Numbered from the stretch's first letter, positions 26,510 through 35,999 are shown. The stretch is 64,000 nucleotides of DNA from Sphingobacterium sp. R2 (GCF_040760075.1 NZ_CP142884.1:4712001-4776000); one strand, 5' to 3'. Notes: generated by a model from the sequence alone, not told the origin. Made by a program: numbers and translations.

Positions 26510-27625
26510 ATGAAATACTATCTTATAGCAGGTGAAACTTCAGGAGACTTACACGGCGCAAACCTTATTAAAGCATTAAAAATTGAAGATCCTGATGCAA
26601 CTTTTCAAATTGTTGGAGGAAATCTAATGCAGGAAGAGGCAGGAAGAAAACCATTAATCCATACTTCGCAAATGGCTTTTATGGGCTTTATAGAAGTTAT
26701 AAAAAATCTGCCAAAGATATCAAGGAACCTCAATCAAGTTAAAAATGATCTATTAAACGAAAGACCAGATACTGTCATTCTGATCGATTTCCCTGGCTTC
26801 AATTTGAAAATTGCTGATTTTGCAAAAAAACATGGAATTAAAACCTGTTATTATATTTCCCCTAAAGTATGGGCCTGGAATCAGGGTCGTGTAAAGAAAA
26901 TCAAACGCATAGTCGATCACATGTTTTGCATTCTGCCTTTTGAGGTGGATTTTTACAAAAGATGGCGCATGCCCGTAGATTATGTTGGAAACCCACTATT
27001 AGATGCGATTTCAAACTACCAATTCAATTCCAATTTCAGGGCAGAAAATGGTTTTTCAGAAAAACCACTCATCGCCCTTTTGCCTGGAAGCCGGGAAATG
27101 GAAATCACTAATTTGCTGCCTATAATGGCCGAACTTCCGTTCTTTTTTCCTGTTCATCAATTTGTAATTGCAGGTGCTCCTAATTTTGATGAAGCGTTCT
27201 ACAGGCAGTTTTTTAAAGGTATTGATATTCCCGTAATTTTCAATCAAACTTACGATATTCTCAATAACGCAGAAGCCGCAGTCGTTACGAGTGGAACTGC
27301 TACGCTGGAAACAGGTATTTTGAAAGTGCCTCAGGTAGTTGTCTATAAAGCTAACCCACTATCTGTATGGATAGCTAAACTCCTCGTCAAAGTCAAATTT
27401 ATCTCGCTCGTAAATCTAATCAATAACTTTTTATCTGTAAGAGAATTGATTCAAGACGACTGCACTGCATACGATATTTCCTATGAAGTGGGTGAATTGA
27501 TCAATAACAAAGTGCATCGCGCAAGTGTGATGGAAAACTACGATATCCTTGCTGAAAAACTTGGCTCCCCTGGGGCTTCAGAGAAAACGGCCAAATTGAT
27601 TGTAAAATATCTCGCTAAAATTTAA
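26510..27625 (+). CDS. lpxB: Lipid-A-disaccharide synthase
   Basis: Condenses UDP-2,3-diacylglucosamine with lipid X to lipid A disaccharide 1-phosphate at the inner membrane. The 371-residue GT19 protein has AGETSGDLHGANLI at the start, GFIEVIKNLPKI, the acceptor region LIDFPGFNLKIADFAKKHGIK, YYISPKVWAWNQGRVKKIK, FYKRWRMPVDYVGNPLLD, LLPGSREMEI and VVTSGTATLETGI. The ATG at 26510 gives a normal N terminus. It implies LPS-type lipid A. A 56-nt gap separates the next, unknown exported protein. Confidence 0.96.
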   Translation: MKYYLIAGETSGDLHGANLIKALKIEDPDATFQIVGGNLMQEEAGRKPLIHTSQMAFMGFIEVIKNLPKISRNLNQVKNDLLNERPDTVILIDFPGFNLKIADFAKKHGIKTCYYISPKVWAWNQGRVKKIKRIVDHMFCILPFEVDFYKRWRMPVDYVGNPLLDAISNYQFNSNFRAENGFSEKPLIALLPGSREMEITNLLPIMAELPFFFPVHQFVIAGAPNFDEAFYRQFFKGIDIPVIFNQTYDILNNAEAAVVTSGTATLETGILKVPQVVVYKANPLSVWIAKLLVKVKFISLVNLINNFLSVRELIQDDCTAYDISYEVGELINNKVHRASVMENYDILAEKLGSPGASEKTAKLIVKYLAKI

Positions 27626-27681
27626 ACTCTTTTCCCTTTCATTTGTCAAACCATAAGTAGTCACTATTAATTAAAAGGGTT

Positions 27682-28317
27682 ATGAAATATAAAATTATTC
27701 TAGGCTTTTTTCTTTGTTTTGCAATGATCTTAACAGGTAAAGCACAGGAAGTGCAACATATTTCTAAATTAGAAATTGGTAAAAAGTCAAAAAAAAATAT
27801 CGATAATAGAGATTCTACTGTCGCTATACACATCGATACCTTGATCATGAAGGATAACTCTACTTTTTCTTTCTATGGTAAGAAAAATGTTAAGCTCAGC
27901 ATTGGTTATGCTGAAATTGGAAACAAAGCAACTATCCATGGAACTGATGGGAAGAATAACGGAACTAATTTTGACATCAAGGCTAATTTTCAAAAATTAG
28001 GGTCCCTATATATCATTGCAAAAGGAGATGACGCTTTCAATGGAACCAAAACTTTTCCAAATGGAAATGGAGGAAAAGTTAAAGTCACCTTAACAAACGG
28101 AAGCCTTAAACCTCAAACAACAGACAAGAAAGCGACAAATTATATTTATGCAGATGTAGTGGCAGGTGGACGTGCAGTCAATGCAAATTCGGACTTAAGA
28201 AATATTTACGACCGGATTAAAACCGCACCCACCGGATTAAGAGGACTGCCCCAAGGGCAAATTTTCTCTGGGAGCCCCGGTACAGAAGGAACATTTGAAC
28301 TAATTTCAACCCAATAA
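27682..28317 (+). CDS. Exported protein of unknown function
   Basis: A 211-residue secreted protein not assigned to a family. The signal peptide (MKYKIILGFFLCFAMILTGKAQ) is cleaved after GKA or AQ. The mature part has alternating short strands and Gly/Asn turns (FYGKKNVKLSIGYAEIGNKATIHGTDGKNNG), suggesting a beta-solenoid or beta-sandwich. There is a 'KGDDAFNGTKTFPNGNGGKV' segment in the middle and no Cys residues after the signal. It follows lpxB by 56 nt and precedes a strong terminator. Confidence 0.65.
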   Translation: MKYKIILGFFLCFAMILTGKAQEVQHISKLEIGKKSKKNIDNRDSTVAIHIDTLIMKDNSTFSFYGKKNVKLSIGYAEIGNKATIHGTDGKNNGTNFDIKANFQKLGSLYIIAKGDDAFNGTKTFPNGNGGKVKVTLTNGSLKPQTTDKKATNYIYADVVAGGRAVNANSDLRNIYDRIKTAPTGLRGLPQGQIFSGSPGTEGTFELISTQ

Positions 28318-28335
28318 CAATAAAGTTAAAATCAT

Positions 28336-28372
28336 AAAAAAAGCCGTATTCTTTTTTAATACGGCTTTTTTT
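28336..28372. terminator. Bidirectional terminator
   Basis: A perfect 15-bp stem (28336-28350 with 28358-28372) has an A7 start, a T7 end and a 7-nt loop. It serves the exported-protein gene and the convergent DUF3810 gene. Confidence 0.92.
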
Positions 28373-28391
28373 ATATATAATCCACATCCTA

Positions 28392-29471
28392 CTACCTACA
28401 CCCTCTTGCTTTAAGCTCATTGGCCAATACCAGCCGGGTCATCCGATCATATCGGGCCATTCCTTCTTGCTGATTATTGTGTTTTAGGTATTGGTTATAA
28501 AACAATCCCATGACATCGTCGACCCATCCAGTATATGTACTCCAAAATTTTCTTTCTCTTTCTAAGTCTCTCAATACCTTTACACTTAACCGCCCTTTAT
28601 AATCTTTCCATAATGCAGGATACATGCCCTGAAGCTCACGCAGCATATATAGGGAAGTCTGTAGATAGGCTGAATATCGGTAAAAGGCTTGAGGATGATG
28701 CTGTAAGCGGACGAAAGCAATAAAATTTGCCTCATCTTCAAAACCGATGCCTTGCTGGTGAGCAAGTTCATGCACAGTAGTAAACGGTAGAAAGGTTGCC
28801 GGCATGGCTTTATTCACTTGAGCTTCGTGGGTAAATGGATTAAAATAGCCCGACACTCCAAAAAAAGAAATTATACGGCTATTAATTGGTGATTTTGCGC
28901 CAATTTGATCTGTTGATAAAAAATCCGCAAACGTTGTATCATTTTTGATCCACGTGGTCAACTCTTCTTGAATAACCTCTTTACGCTCTTCCCACTGCGA
29001 TGGATTTACATGTTCACGTAATGTATTTGTACTATCTAAAAAATCATTCAATACCATTAGATAATCGGCTAGTCTTAAGCTATCGACTTGCAGCTGTACG
29101 TTTGTGCTGATTGGCTGACGGTAATAGTTGAGCCCCCAAGATAGGTAAAAGAAACAATAGAGTCCGAATAACAAATTGATCATGGACAATACTAAACGAA
29201 CAAAACTTTGCCATCTTCTTTTCCATAAGTTTCCAATTAATTTTGCAGCTAAATAGATAAAAAACACGACAACTGCGACATAGAAGAGATCGCCTAGACT
29301 AAAGGGAATATAACCAAAAACAAACCTCGGCACTTGACTATAAAATTGATAGAGTCCCTGTGCATAAAATACCTCAATCCATTGACTATTTTTCTCGATC
29401 GCAGAGAAAATTAAAGTGACAATAAGGAGAGCGAAAAAAGTAAAAACCGCTATTTTATCCCGCTTTTCCAT
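28392..29471 (-). CDS. DUF3810 membrane protein with HExxH zinc-protease motif
   Basis: A 359-residue protein with three N-terminal membrane segments (about 8-28, 50-80 and 88-115). A soluble part follows, carrying His234-E-L-A-His238, with the downstream Glu of GFEDEANFIAF as likely third zinc ligand, a gluzincin-like arrangement. This is the DUF3810 family of Bacteroidota, predicted metallopeptidases of unknown substrate. It ends a run of three - strand genes (HDAC-like, NA37, DUF3810) with gaps of 9 and 19 nt, so cotranscription is likely. Confidence 0.88.
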   Translation of the reverse strand: MEKRDKIAVFTFFALLIVTLIFSAIEKNSQWIEVFYAQGLYQFYSQVPRFVFGYIPFSLGDLFYVAVVVFFIYLAAKLIGNLWKRRWQSFVRLVLSMINLLFGLYCFFYLSWGLNYYRQPISTNVQLQVDSLRLADYLMVLNDFLDSTNTLREHVNPSQWEERKEVIQEELTTWIKNDTTFADFLSTDQIGAKSPINSRIISFFGVSGYFNPFTHEAQVNKAMPATFLPFTTVHELAHQQGIGFEDEANFIAFVRLQHHPQAFYRYSAYLQTSLYMLRELQGMYPALWKDYKGRLSVKVLRDLERERKFWSTYTGWVDDVMGLFYNQYLKHNNQQEGMARYDRMTRLVLANELKARGCR

Positions 29472-29490
29472 TCAATACTTTTTAAAACGA

Positions 29491-30549
29491 TTAACTTTCG
29501 TTCTCAAAATAAACCTTATAGAAATTCATACCCTTATCCTCATCATAACCTTTCTCTAGATATTCACGTTTACCATGAACATAGATATGAAAATTCTTAT
29601 CGAGTTTTAAAACAGACTTATAAGAAGATTCCATTTTTTTTACAGCTTTATCTGCTATTTCAAAATTTTCCTGAAATGGCGAGTCAAATTCATCCTCAAA
29701 ACCAGCTTTAAAATCTTGGAATAAAGCAATTGCTTGCGGATTACCTAGCACTTCCTCCTCAAACTCTTCTTGTACAAATGTTTCCTTTTGCTTAAAGTAG
29801 TTCATGGATTTATTTAACAGATCAATCTTGTCCGCTTTTTCCAATTCAAAGGTCTCATCCAATTTTTCCTCCACAAAATTCTTATAAACTTTCAAATAAT
29901 TGCCTGTTTGGTTAAAATTATCATTGCGCACGCGCAGTTGAAGAAAATCATCCTTCCAGTAAACTGCCTCCTGCTGCTTATTTGTCTGGTCAAGCACCAA
30001 TACCTTATATCCTTCTTCCTCTTCTACGTTGATAATAATACAGCCTTTGTCGAGTTTATTAATATTAATTGCTTCTTGTTCATACTCCAACAAAAATGCG
30101 CCTTGCTCTGGATATACTTTCAGATAGGTTTCTTTATTCTCCGATTTGAATATACCGATGGCATCATGTTCTTCCCCTTCGATCTGAACGTTCTTCAATG
30201 CTACGATATACACCTCACCTGCTTTGATTTTAGGATGATTGGAAACTTCATACAGGTGTTTTGAAATTTGTTGAGAAAAATCATGAAATGGAAGCTGATT
30301 CTTGAAATACTGTCTTACAAAATAGAAAATCTCATTCAGCTCTAATTCTTCATTGGGATGATACAGACGATATACTTCATTCACCTTAGCAAAGGGACTC
30401 ATAAAATACTGCATCAATAGCCCTGGGAGTACTTCATCGTCCGCAAGAGAAACGGGTGCATCTGACAAAATATAAAATTCATCCTGGGTCTTATTGCCCA
30501 CGCGATGAATAGATAACGCTTCAAAAGTTGCATCTTGGTGAAAAAACAT
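29491..30549 (-). CDS. Nucleoid-associated protein, NA37/YejK family
   Basis: A 352-residue protein of the family that includes E. coli YejK (NdpA). The order of segments fits: an N-terminal ALSIHRVGNKTQDEFYILSD, a central VYIVALKNVQIEGEEHDAIGIFKSENKETYLKVY, KGCIIINVEEEEGYKVLVLDQTNKQ, and a Lys/Glu-rich helical half with FKAGFEDEF. The YejK role in the nucleoid is poorly defined. It sits between the HDAC-like and DUF3810 genes on the - strand. Confidence 0.85.
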   Translation of the reverse strand: MFFHQDATFEALSIHRVGNKTQDEFYILSDAPVSLADDEVLPGLLMQYFMSPFAKVNEVYRLYHPNEELELNEIFYFVRQYFKNQLPFHDFSQQISKHLYEVSNHPKIKAGEVYIVALKNVQIEGEEHDAIGIFKSENKETYLKVYPEQGAFLLEYEQEAININKLDKGCIIINVEEEEGYKVLVLDQTNKQQEAVYWKDDFLQLRVRNDNFNQTGNYLKVYKNFVEEKLDETFELEKADKIDLLNKSMNYFKQKETFVQEEFEEEVLGNPQAIALFQDFKAGFEDEFDSPFQENFEIADKAVKKMESSYKSVLKLDKNFHIYVHGKREYLEKGYDEDKGMNFYKVYFENES

Positions 30550-30558
30550 ATTTTTATC

Positions 30559-31485
30559 TTATAAATTATATAAATCTATTGCTATCTTAAAAGTCTGACA
30601 GTGTGCATTGACAATATCTTTAATTTCGGGAGAATAACCTCCTCCCATACTTACCTGTACAGGGATGCCATTTTTATAACACATCTGAAAGACAAGTTCG
30701 TCTCTTCGACGACAGGCGCTAATACTTAAATTTAACTTTCCCAGCTTATCTGTTTCTAAAATATCCACTCCAGCTTGGTAGAAAACAAAGTCAGGCTCAA
30801 AGTTTCTGAATATATCCGCTAAGTTATCTTCCAATACACCAAGATATTCTGCATCCGAGATATCATCAAATAAGCCTATATCCAGATGCGAGCGCTGTTT
30901 GATAAAGGGATAATTTTTCTCGCCATGCATCGAAAATGTAAATACCTGCTGATGCCCCTTAAAAATATGCGCGGTACCATTACCTTGATGTACATCCAGA
31001 TCAATGATGAGAATACGACTGGCATATTGCTGCTTCAGTAGATACCCGGCTGCAGTTGCCTGATCATTCATCAAACAAAAGCCTTCCCCAAAATCATAAC
31101 CAGCATGATGGGTCCCTCCGGCAATACTAAATGCTACCCCATACGCCCGGGCATAATTTGCACTTTGGATTGTTCCATCGAGAATATAGCGCTCTCTGTC
31201 AATAAGACTTTGGCTCAAAGGAAAACCTATTCTACGGACCATTTTGGAATCCAGTGTAAGCTCAAACAACTGCCTTACATATACCGGATCATGCACCAGA
31301 CAGCAGGATTCAAAACTGGCAAGTTCAGGACTGAAAAAATTAGACTCATCCGCCATCCCTTCATGTTTTAACTGTAGAGGAATGAGCTCATATTTCAACA
31401 TCGGAAAACGATGCCCTTCTTTTAGGGGGTGGACAAATTCTGGACGAAAAGCTATCTTAAGCACCTTAAATCTTATATTACTCAT
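30559..31485 (-). CDS. Histone deacetylase-superfamily (acetoin utilisation/amidohydrolase-type) protein
   Basis: A 308-residue arginase/deacetylase-fold zinc hydrolase. His126-His127 (GGTHHAGYDFGEGFC) form the catalytic pair. Asp164 and His166 (IIDLDVHQGNGTA) and Asp241 (YQAGVDILETDKLG) are the zinc ligands, and VSMGGGYS is the terminal Gly-rich motif. Bacterial homologues remove acyl groups from small amines, polyamines or protein lysines; the substrate here is unknown. It starts a probable three-gene operon with NA37 and DUF3810. Confidence 0.9.
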   Translation of the reverse strand: MSNIRFKVLKIAFRPEFVHPLKEGHRFPMLKYELIPLQLKHEGMADESNFFSPELASFESCCLVHDPVYVRQLFELTLDSKMVRRIGFPLSQSLIDRERYILDGTIQSANYARAYGVAFSIAGGTHHAGYDFGEGFCLMNDQATAAGYLLKQQYASRILIIDLDVHQGNGTAHIFKGHQQVFTFSMHGEKNYPFIKQRSHLDIGLFDDISDAEYLGVLEDNLADIFRNFEPDFVFYQAGVDILETDKLGKLNLSISACRRRDELVFQMCYKNGIPVQVSMGGGYSPEIKDIVNAHCQTFKIAIDLYNL

Positions 31486-31663
31486 GCGAATATAAGAAAT
31501 CTAAATACATAACCCGTACCAATTTGTTTCAACAATATCGATTGGATCTTTGGAGTTATATGAGAAAAAGGGCATCTTTGAGACAGAACAACCGGTAAGC
31601 CATTGTTATTAGACCATAACAGCATACTTGTACTCGATCATAAATTTTTAGTATTGAAAATAA

Positions 31664-32305
31664 ATGGAAACAACTAATTTGCCCCGATTGTCTGCCATGG
31701 AACAACGTGTGCTAGGCTCACTAATCGAAAAATCGAGAGTTACCCCTGAATATTACCCGATGACCATCAACAGCTTGCAAGCTGCTTGTAATCAAAAAAC
31801 TTCCCGTAAGCCAGTTGTACAGTATACAGAAGAAGATATTGTTGCTACACTGGATGTATTGAAGAAAAAGGGGTTGATCGCTACTGTTATAGGTGGCGGA
31901 TCACGTGTCACGAAGTATAAACACAATTTTGCCATCCAGTTTCCACTCGTGCCTTCTGAATTATCCATTATTTGTTTATTGCTGCTTAGGGGAACAATGA
32001 CCGCAGGTGAAATCAACTCAAACTCGGGAAGATTGTATGAATTTGAGTCGTTGAGCGAAATCAATGCACAATTGGAAAAATTAGCCCAAGAAGGTTACAT
32101 TAAATCTTTACCGAAACAAATAGGACATAAAGAAGTCCGTTATATTCATTTATTGGGAGAAATCAATCTTGAAGTTGATGAAACTAGCGGTTCCGTGGGC
32201 AGCGCCTCAAATGACCAGGTCTTATTAGATCGAGTAGCTCAATTGGAGGAAGAAGTGGCAGTGTTGAAACTGAAGTTTCAGGATCTTTGGGATGAATTAC
32301 ATTAA
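31664..32305 (+). CDS. yceH: YceH-family (DUF480) winged-helix protein
   Basis: A 213-residue protein with two tandem winged-helix domains, as in YceH. LSAMEQRVLGSLIEKSRVTPEYYPMTINSLQAACNQKTSRKPV is the diagnostic opening. The second domain runs from about 95 (ICLLLLRGTMTAGEINSNSGRLYEF) to GYIKSLPKQIGHKEVRYIHLLGE. A short C-terminal coiled coil (about 180-210) follows. The molecular role is unknown. It is 6 nt upstream of the MFS gene and probably cotranscribed with it and the DUF72 gene. Confidence 0.92.
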   Translation: METTNLPRLSAMEQRVLGSLIEKSRVTPEYYPMTINSLQAACNQKTSRKPVVQYTEEDIVATLDVLKKKGLIATVIGGGSRVTKYKHNFAIQFPLVPSELSIICLLLLRGTMTAGEINSNSGRLYEFESLSEINAQLEKLAQEGYIKSLPKQIGHKEVRYIHLLGEINLEVDETSGSVGSASNDQVLLDRVAQLEEEVAVLKLKFQDLWDELH

Positions 32306-32311
32306 TTACCC

Positions 32312-33502
32312 ATGTTGCAAACAATAGATTCAAAAAAAGAATTACCGAAAGCAACCTTGTTGCTTATGACCATTGCCACTGGTTTGGTTGTCGCCAACAA
32401 TTATTACAATCAGCCCTTACTAGGCTTGATTGCTAAAGATCTCCATGTTGATGAGGCTACGGTGAGCAATTCAGCTATGTTGACTCAAATCGGATATGCA
32501 TGTGGTCTCTTACTGATTGTTCCTTTAGGAGATATGTTCAAACGAAAGAAAATGATCTTGATCGACTTCGTTTTTATTATCTTTTCCTTAATCGGCATGG
32601 CTATTTCTACCTCAATTTTATCGATTTTAATATTCAGCTTTTTGATAGGTTTTACTTCGGTTATTCCTCAGGTTTTTGTTCCTATGGCTGCGGAACTTGC
32701 GCAGAAAGAAAAGCAGGCTTCGGCCATAGGAATGGTCATGTCGGGTCTGCTGATCGGCATATTACTTTCGCGGGTTTTAAGCGGATTTATCGGTTCTTAA
32801 TTCGGGTGGCGTGAAATGTACTGGATCGCCGCAGCGATCATGATCGTTACGGCCATAGCCATAGCCATCAGGTTACCTGAAGTGATGCCTAATTTTAAAG
32901 GTACCTATAGCGAATTGATGCGTTCGGTCTGGGACTTTGCCAAGAAACAGCCTGTACTGCAATTAGCTGCATTCCGTGGAGCCATGGGCTTTGGCGCTTT
33001 TTCTGCATTCTTTACAACACTTGTGTTCCACCTTGCAGCCCCACCTTTCTTCGATGGCCCGGCAACCGCCGGAGCATTTGGCCTCGTAGGCGCAAGCGGC
33101 GCACTAGCCGCTGCTTTCGTCAACAAACTGACCGTATACATAAGTAAAGCAAAAATTATCTTGTATGCTATTCTATTAATGTTATTGAGCTGGTTGTTAT
33201 TTGCCCTCTTTGGTAATTATTATTGGGGACTGATCTTCGGCGTTATTTTGATTGATCTTGGCCTACAATCCATGCACATCCTAAACCAAAGTGATTTCTA
33301 TGCGCTAAACCTTGGCGCCAATAACCGGCTCAATACGGTATATATGGTCAGCTATTTTATCGGCGGATCAACAGGCACCTTTTTTGCTGCACAGGCATGG
33401 CAACATTTTCAATGGCCAGGCGTTATTTTCGTAGGTACGTGCTATACGCTTCTGGCCTTGTTGGCTCATGTATTATTTGATTATAAATTAAGAAAAAACT
33501 GA
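32312..33502 (+). pseudogene. MFS transporter interrupted by an in-frame TAA
   Basis: A 397-codon major-facilitator gene is split by one TAA at 32798-32800. The upstream part (162 codons) has TM1-TM5, and the downstream part continues in the same frame with FGWREMYWIAAAIM, the normal TM5-TM6 junction, through TM12. No base is gained or lost, and both halves keep ordinary codon use. The best reading is a recent nonsense mutation or a sequencing error. Restart at the ATG of 32816 could give a 228-residue C-terminal half. It most resembles YdhP/AraJ-like drug or sugar efflux carriers; the substrate is unknown. It lies in an operon between yceH and a DUF72 gene (1-nt gap). Confidence 0.85.
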
Positions 33503-33503
33503 T

Positions 33504-34391
33504 ATGAAATTCGGTCAAGTAGAACATCCTGAGGAAATCGATTTTACCCTTCCCCCAACTCCACCAGAAACATTAAACCTATTGCAGCATTTCAAAAATG
33601 AAAAGCCCTTTGAAGTCTATGTAGGTTGCGCAAAATGGAATAAACAAGATTTAAAGGGCTTTTACCCAAGAGGTACAAAAGATGAACTCGCATATTACTC
33701 CACACAGTTCAACAGCATCGAACTCAATGCTACATTCTACAATTCGCCTAGCATAGATCAGGTAGAGACTTGGAAACATAAAACACCTGCCAACTTCAAG
33801 TTCTTTCCAAAGATTCCACAATCTATTAGTCATTTCAGTCGATTGTTAAACACTGCTGATAAGGTAAAACTTTTTACAGACGCTATCGTTCATTTCGATG
33901 AAAAACTGGGCATGGCTTTCCTACAGATGCACGACAATTATAACCCAAAGGATATGGCCCGTTTAAAACTATTCCTACATGACTGGCCAAAAGAAGTCCC
34001 CCTGGCATTGGAAGTCCGAAATAAAGAGTGGTTTTCAAAACCTGATGTCACAAAAGAACTATATGCGCTGTTGGAAGAGACCAATGTGACTAATGTTCTG
34101 GTCGATACTGCAGGCCGAAGAGATATGCTGCATATGCGTCTAACCACACCTACTGCTTTTATCCGTTATGTTGGTGCCAACCACTCGTCAGATTATGATC
34201 GACTGGATCAATGGATTGATGTTCTGAAACTATGGCGGGAAAACGGATTGCAAAAATTATATTTCTTTATCCATCAGAATATTGAGGTAGAATCACCATT
34301 ACTGGCGACACATTTTATTAAAAAACTGAATACAACATTCAACTTGGATCTGACTCATCCAAATAAAAATATCCCCAATACTCTGTTTTAA
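33504..34391 (+). CDS. DUF72 (YecE-family) TIM-barrel protein
   Basis: A 295-residue protein of the DUF72 family. Typical segments are VYVGCAKWNKQDLKGFYPRGTKDELAYYSTQFNSIELNATFYNSP, FKFFPKIPQSISH, GMAFLQMHDNYNP, VPLALEVRNKEWF, VLVDTAGRRDMLHMRLTTPTAFIRYVGAN and LYFFIHQN. The fold is a TIM barrel with conserved acidic and aromatic residues; no activity is established. The start is 1 nt after the MFS stop, so it should be translationally coupled, and the nonsense mutation upstream could have polar effects on it. Confidence 0.92.
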   Translation: MKFGQVEHPEEIDFTLPPTPPETLNLLQHFKNEKPFEVYVGCAKWNKQDLKGFYPRGTKDELAYYSTQFNSIELNATFYNSPSIDQVETWKHKTPANFKFFPKIPQSISHFSRLLNTADKVKLFTDAIVHFDEKLGMAFLQMHDNYNPKDMARLKLFLHDWPKEVPLALEVRNKEWFSKPDVTKELYALLEETNVTNVLVDTAGRRDMLHMRLTTPTAFIRYVGANHSSDYDRLDQWIDVLKLWRENGLQKLYFFIHQNIEVESPLLATHFIKKLNTTFNLDLTHPNKNIPNTLF

Positions 34392-34458
34392 TTAAGACAA
34401 AGCACGAGCGTAAATGAGTTGAACATCAAGAAAATCGTTGAAAAATTCATTACTAAAA

Positions 34459-34487
34459 AAAGCCGAAGTATATGCTACTTCGGCTTT
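34459..34487. terminator. Terminator between DUF72 gene and eno
   Basis: A perfect 12-bp stem (34459-34470 with 34476-34487) has a 5-nt loop. The A-run before it gives a T-run for eno on the - strand, and the + side is TTTAATATTT. Confidence 0.88.
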
Positions 34488-34510
34488 AATATTTAAAAAC
34501 AAGCTTTTGC

Positions 34511-35806
34511 TTACTTTTTAGCGTATTTAAAGTTTTTACCGATAAAACGGGCATTACCACCCAATTCTTCTTCGATACGCAACAATTGATTGTATTTAGC
34601 CATACGGTCAGAACGGGATGCAGAACCTGTTTTTATCTGACCACAGTTTAACGCTACAGCTAAGTCTGCGATAGTAGAATCTTCAGTCTCGCCCGAACGG
34701 TGCGACATGACAGAAGTATATCCAGAATTTTGCGCTAAAGTCACTGCGTTGATCGTTTCAGTCAATGAACCGATTTGATTTACTTTCACTAAAATTGAAT
34801 TTGCAGTATGGGTATCAATTCCTTGTTGAAGACGTTTTGTATTTGTAACAAAAAGATCATCACCGACTAATTGAACGTGGTCACCGATTTTATCAGTCAA
34901 TGTTTTCCATCCAGCCCAATCATCTTCAGCCATACCATCTTCGATAGAAATAATAGGGTATTTAGCTGTTAATTCAGCCAAATAACTTGCTTGTTCTTCA
35001 CTAGAACGAACAGCTCCTTTATCCCCTTCAAACTTGGCATAATCGTATTTACCGTCTTTGTAGAACTCAGAAGAAGCACAATCCAATGCTAAACAAATGT
35101 CTTGACCTGGCTTGTAACCAGCAATCTCAATCGCTTTGAGTACGGTTTCAATAGCATCTTCAGTACCTTCAAAAGTTGGTGCAAAACCACCTTCGTCACC
35201 TACTGCAGTTGAAAGACCTCTGTCATGTAATATTTTTTTCAACGTATGGAAAACTTCAGTACCCCAACGCAAAGCTTCAGAGAACGATGGAGCGCCAACA
35301 GGCATAATCATAAATTCCTGAAATGCGATAGGTGCGTCAGAGTGAGAACCGCCATTGATAATATTCATCATCGGGATAGGCAATGTATTTGCATTTACAC
35401 CGCCAATATAACGGTATAATGGTTGGCGTGACTCTTGGGCAGCAGCCTTTGCAACCGCTAATGACACACCCAAAATTGCATTTGCACCCAAATTACCTTT
35501 ATTTTCGCTACCGTCTAAATCAATCATGATTTTATCGATGGCATTTTGTTCAAAAACATCTACACCTTCTAAAGCTTTAGCAATTGTAGTATTTACATTC
35601 TCAACAGCTTTCAAAACACCTTTTCCCAAATAAGTTGACTTGTCGCCATCGCGCAATTCAACTGCTTCGTGAACACCTGTTGAAGCACCTGAAGGTACAG
35701 CTGCACGACCAACAAAACCATTTTGTGTAGTAACATCTACTTCGATTGTAGGGTTACCGCGCGAATCCAAAATTTGACGCGCATGAACATCGATAATTAA
35801 ACTCAT
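34511..35806 (-). CDS. eno: Enolase
   Basis: Interconverts 2-phosphoglycerate and phosphoenolpyruvate in glycolysis. The 431-residue protein has all the usual segments: ARQILDSRGNPTIEVDV, AVPSGASTGVHEA, GANAILGVSLAVAKAAA, NIINGGSHSDAPIAFQEFMI, the GDEGGFAP loop, ALDCASSEF and SIEDGMAEDDW (Mg ligands), VGDDLFVTN, KVNQIGSLTE with the catalytic Lys, and SHRSGETED. It is monocistronic. Its leader has a stable hairpin. Confidence 0.98.
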   Translation of the reverse strand: MSLIIDVHARQILDSRGNPTIEVDVTTQNGFVGRAAVPSGASTGVHEAVELRDGDKSTYLGKGVLKAVENVNTTIAKALEGVDVFEQNAIDKIMIDLDGSENKGNLGANAILGVSLAVAKAAAQESRQPLYRYIGGVNANTLPIPMMNIINGGSHSDAPIAFQEFMIMPVGAPSFSEALRWGTEVFHTLKKILHDRGLSTAVGDEGGFAPTFEGTEDAIETVLKAIEIAGYKPGQDICLALDCASSEFYKDGKYDYAKFEGDKGAVRSSEEQASYLAELTAKYPIISIEDGMAEDDWAGWKTLTDKIGDHVQLVGDDLFVTNTKRLQQGIDTHTANSILVKVNQIGSLTETINAVTLAQNSGYTSVMSHRSGETEDSTIADLAVALNCGQIKTGSASRSDRMAKYNQLLRIEEELGGNARFIGKNFKYAKK

Positions 35807-35842
35807 CTCTTTATTAGACTATAATTTATTTTCATTACTTAG

Positions 35843-35869
35843 TGTAGATAAGACACACTCTTATCTACA
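35843..35869 (-). promoter_or_regulatory. Perfect 11-bp hairpin near the 5' end of the eno mRNA
   Basis: TGTAGATAAGA (35843-35853) pairs with TCTTATCTACA (35859-35869) over a 5-nt loop. TATATTTG, a TAnnTTTG box on the - strand at 35892-35885, would start transcription around 35880, so the hairpin occupies the start of the message. No T-run follows, so it is not a terminator. Confidence 0.55.
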
Positions 35870-35970
35870 GACATTTTCCACAACCAAATATAACAAAAAA
35901 TGTATTTATTCCCCCATTTATTCTGAATAAAATGTGCATATTTTGACTAATTGATATGGTGGCTTAAATA

Positions 35971-35999
35971 AAAAACCCTTCAAAATATGAAGGGTTTTT
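35971..35999 (-). terminator. carA terminator
   Basis: A perfect 12-bp stem (35971-35982 with 35988-35999) has a 5-nt loop; on the - strand it reads into a T-run. It lies 18 nt after the carA stop. Confidence 0.9.

Noticed and set aside
32816..33502. A separate six-helix half-transporter gene
   Set aside because: The frame and residues continue exactly from the upstream half, so a nonsense mutation explains it better.
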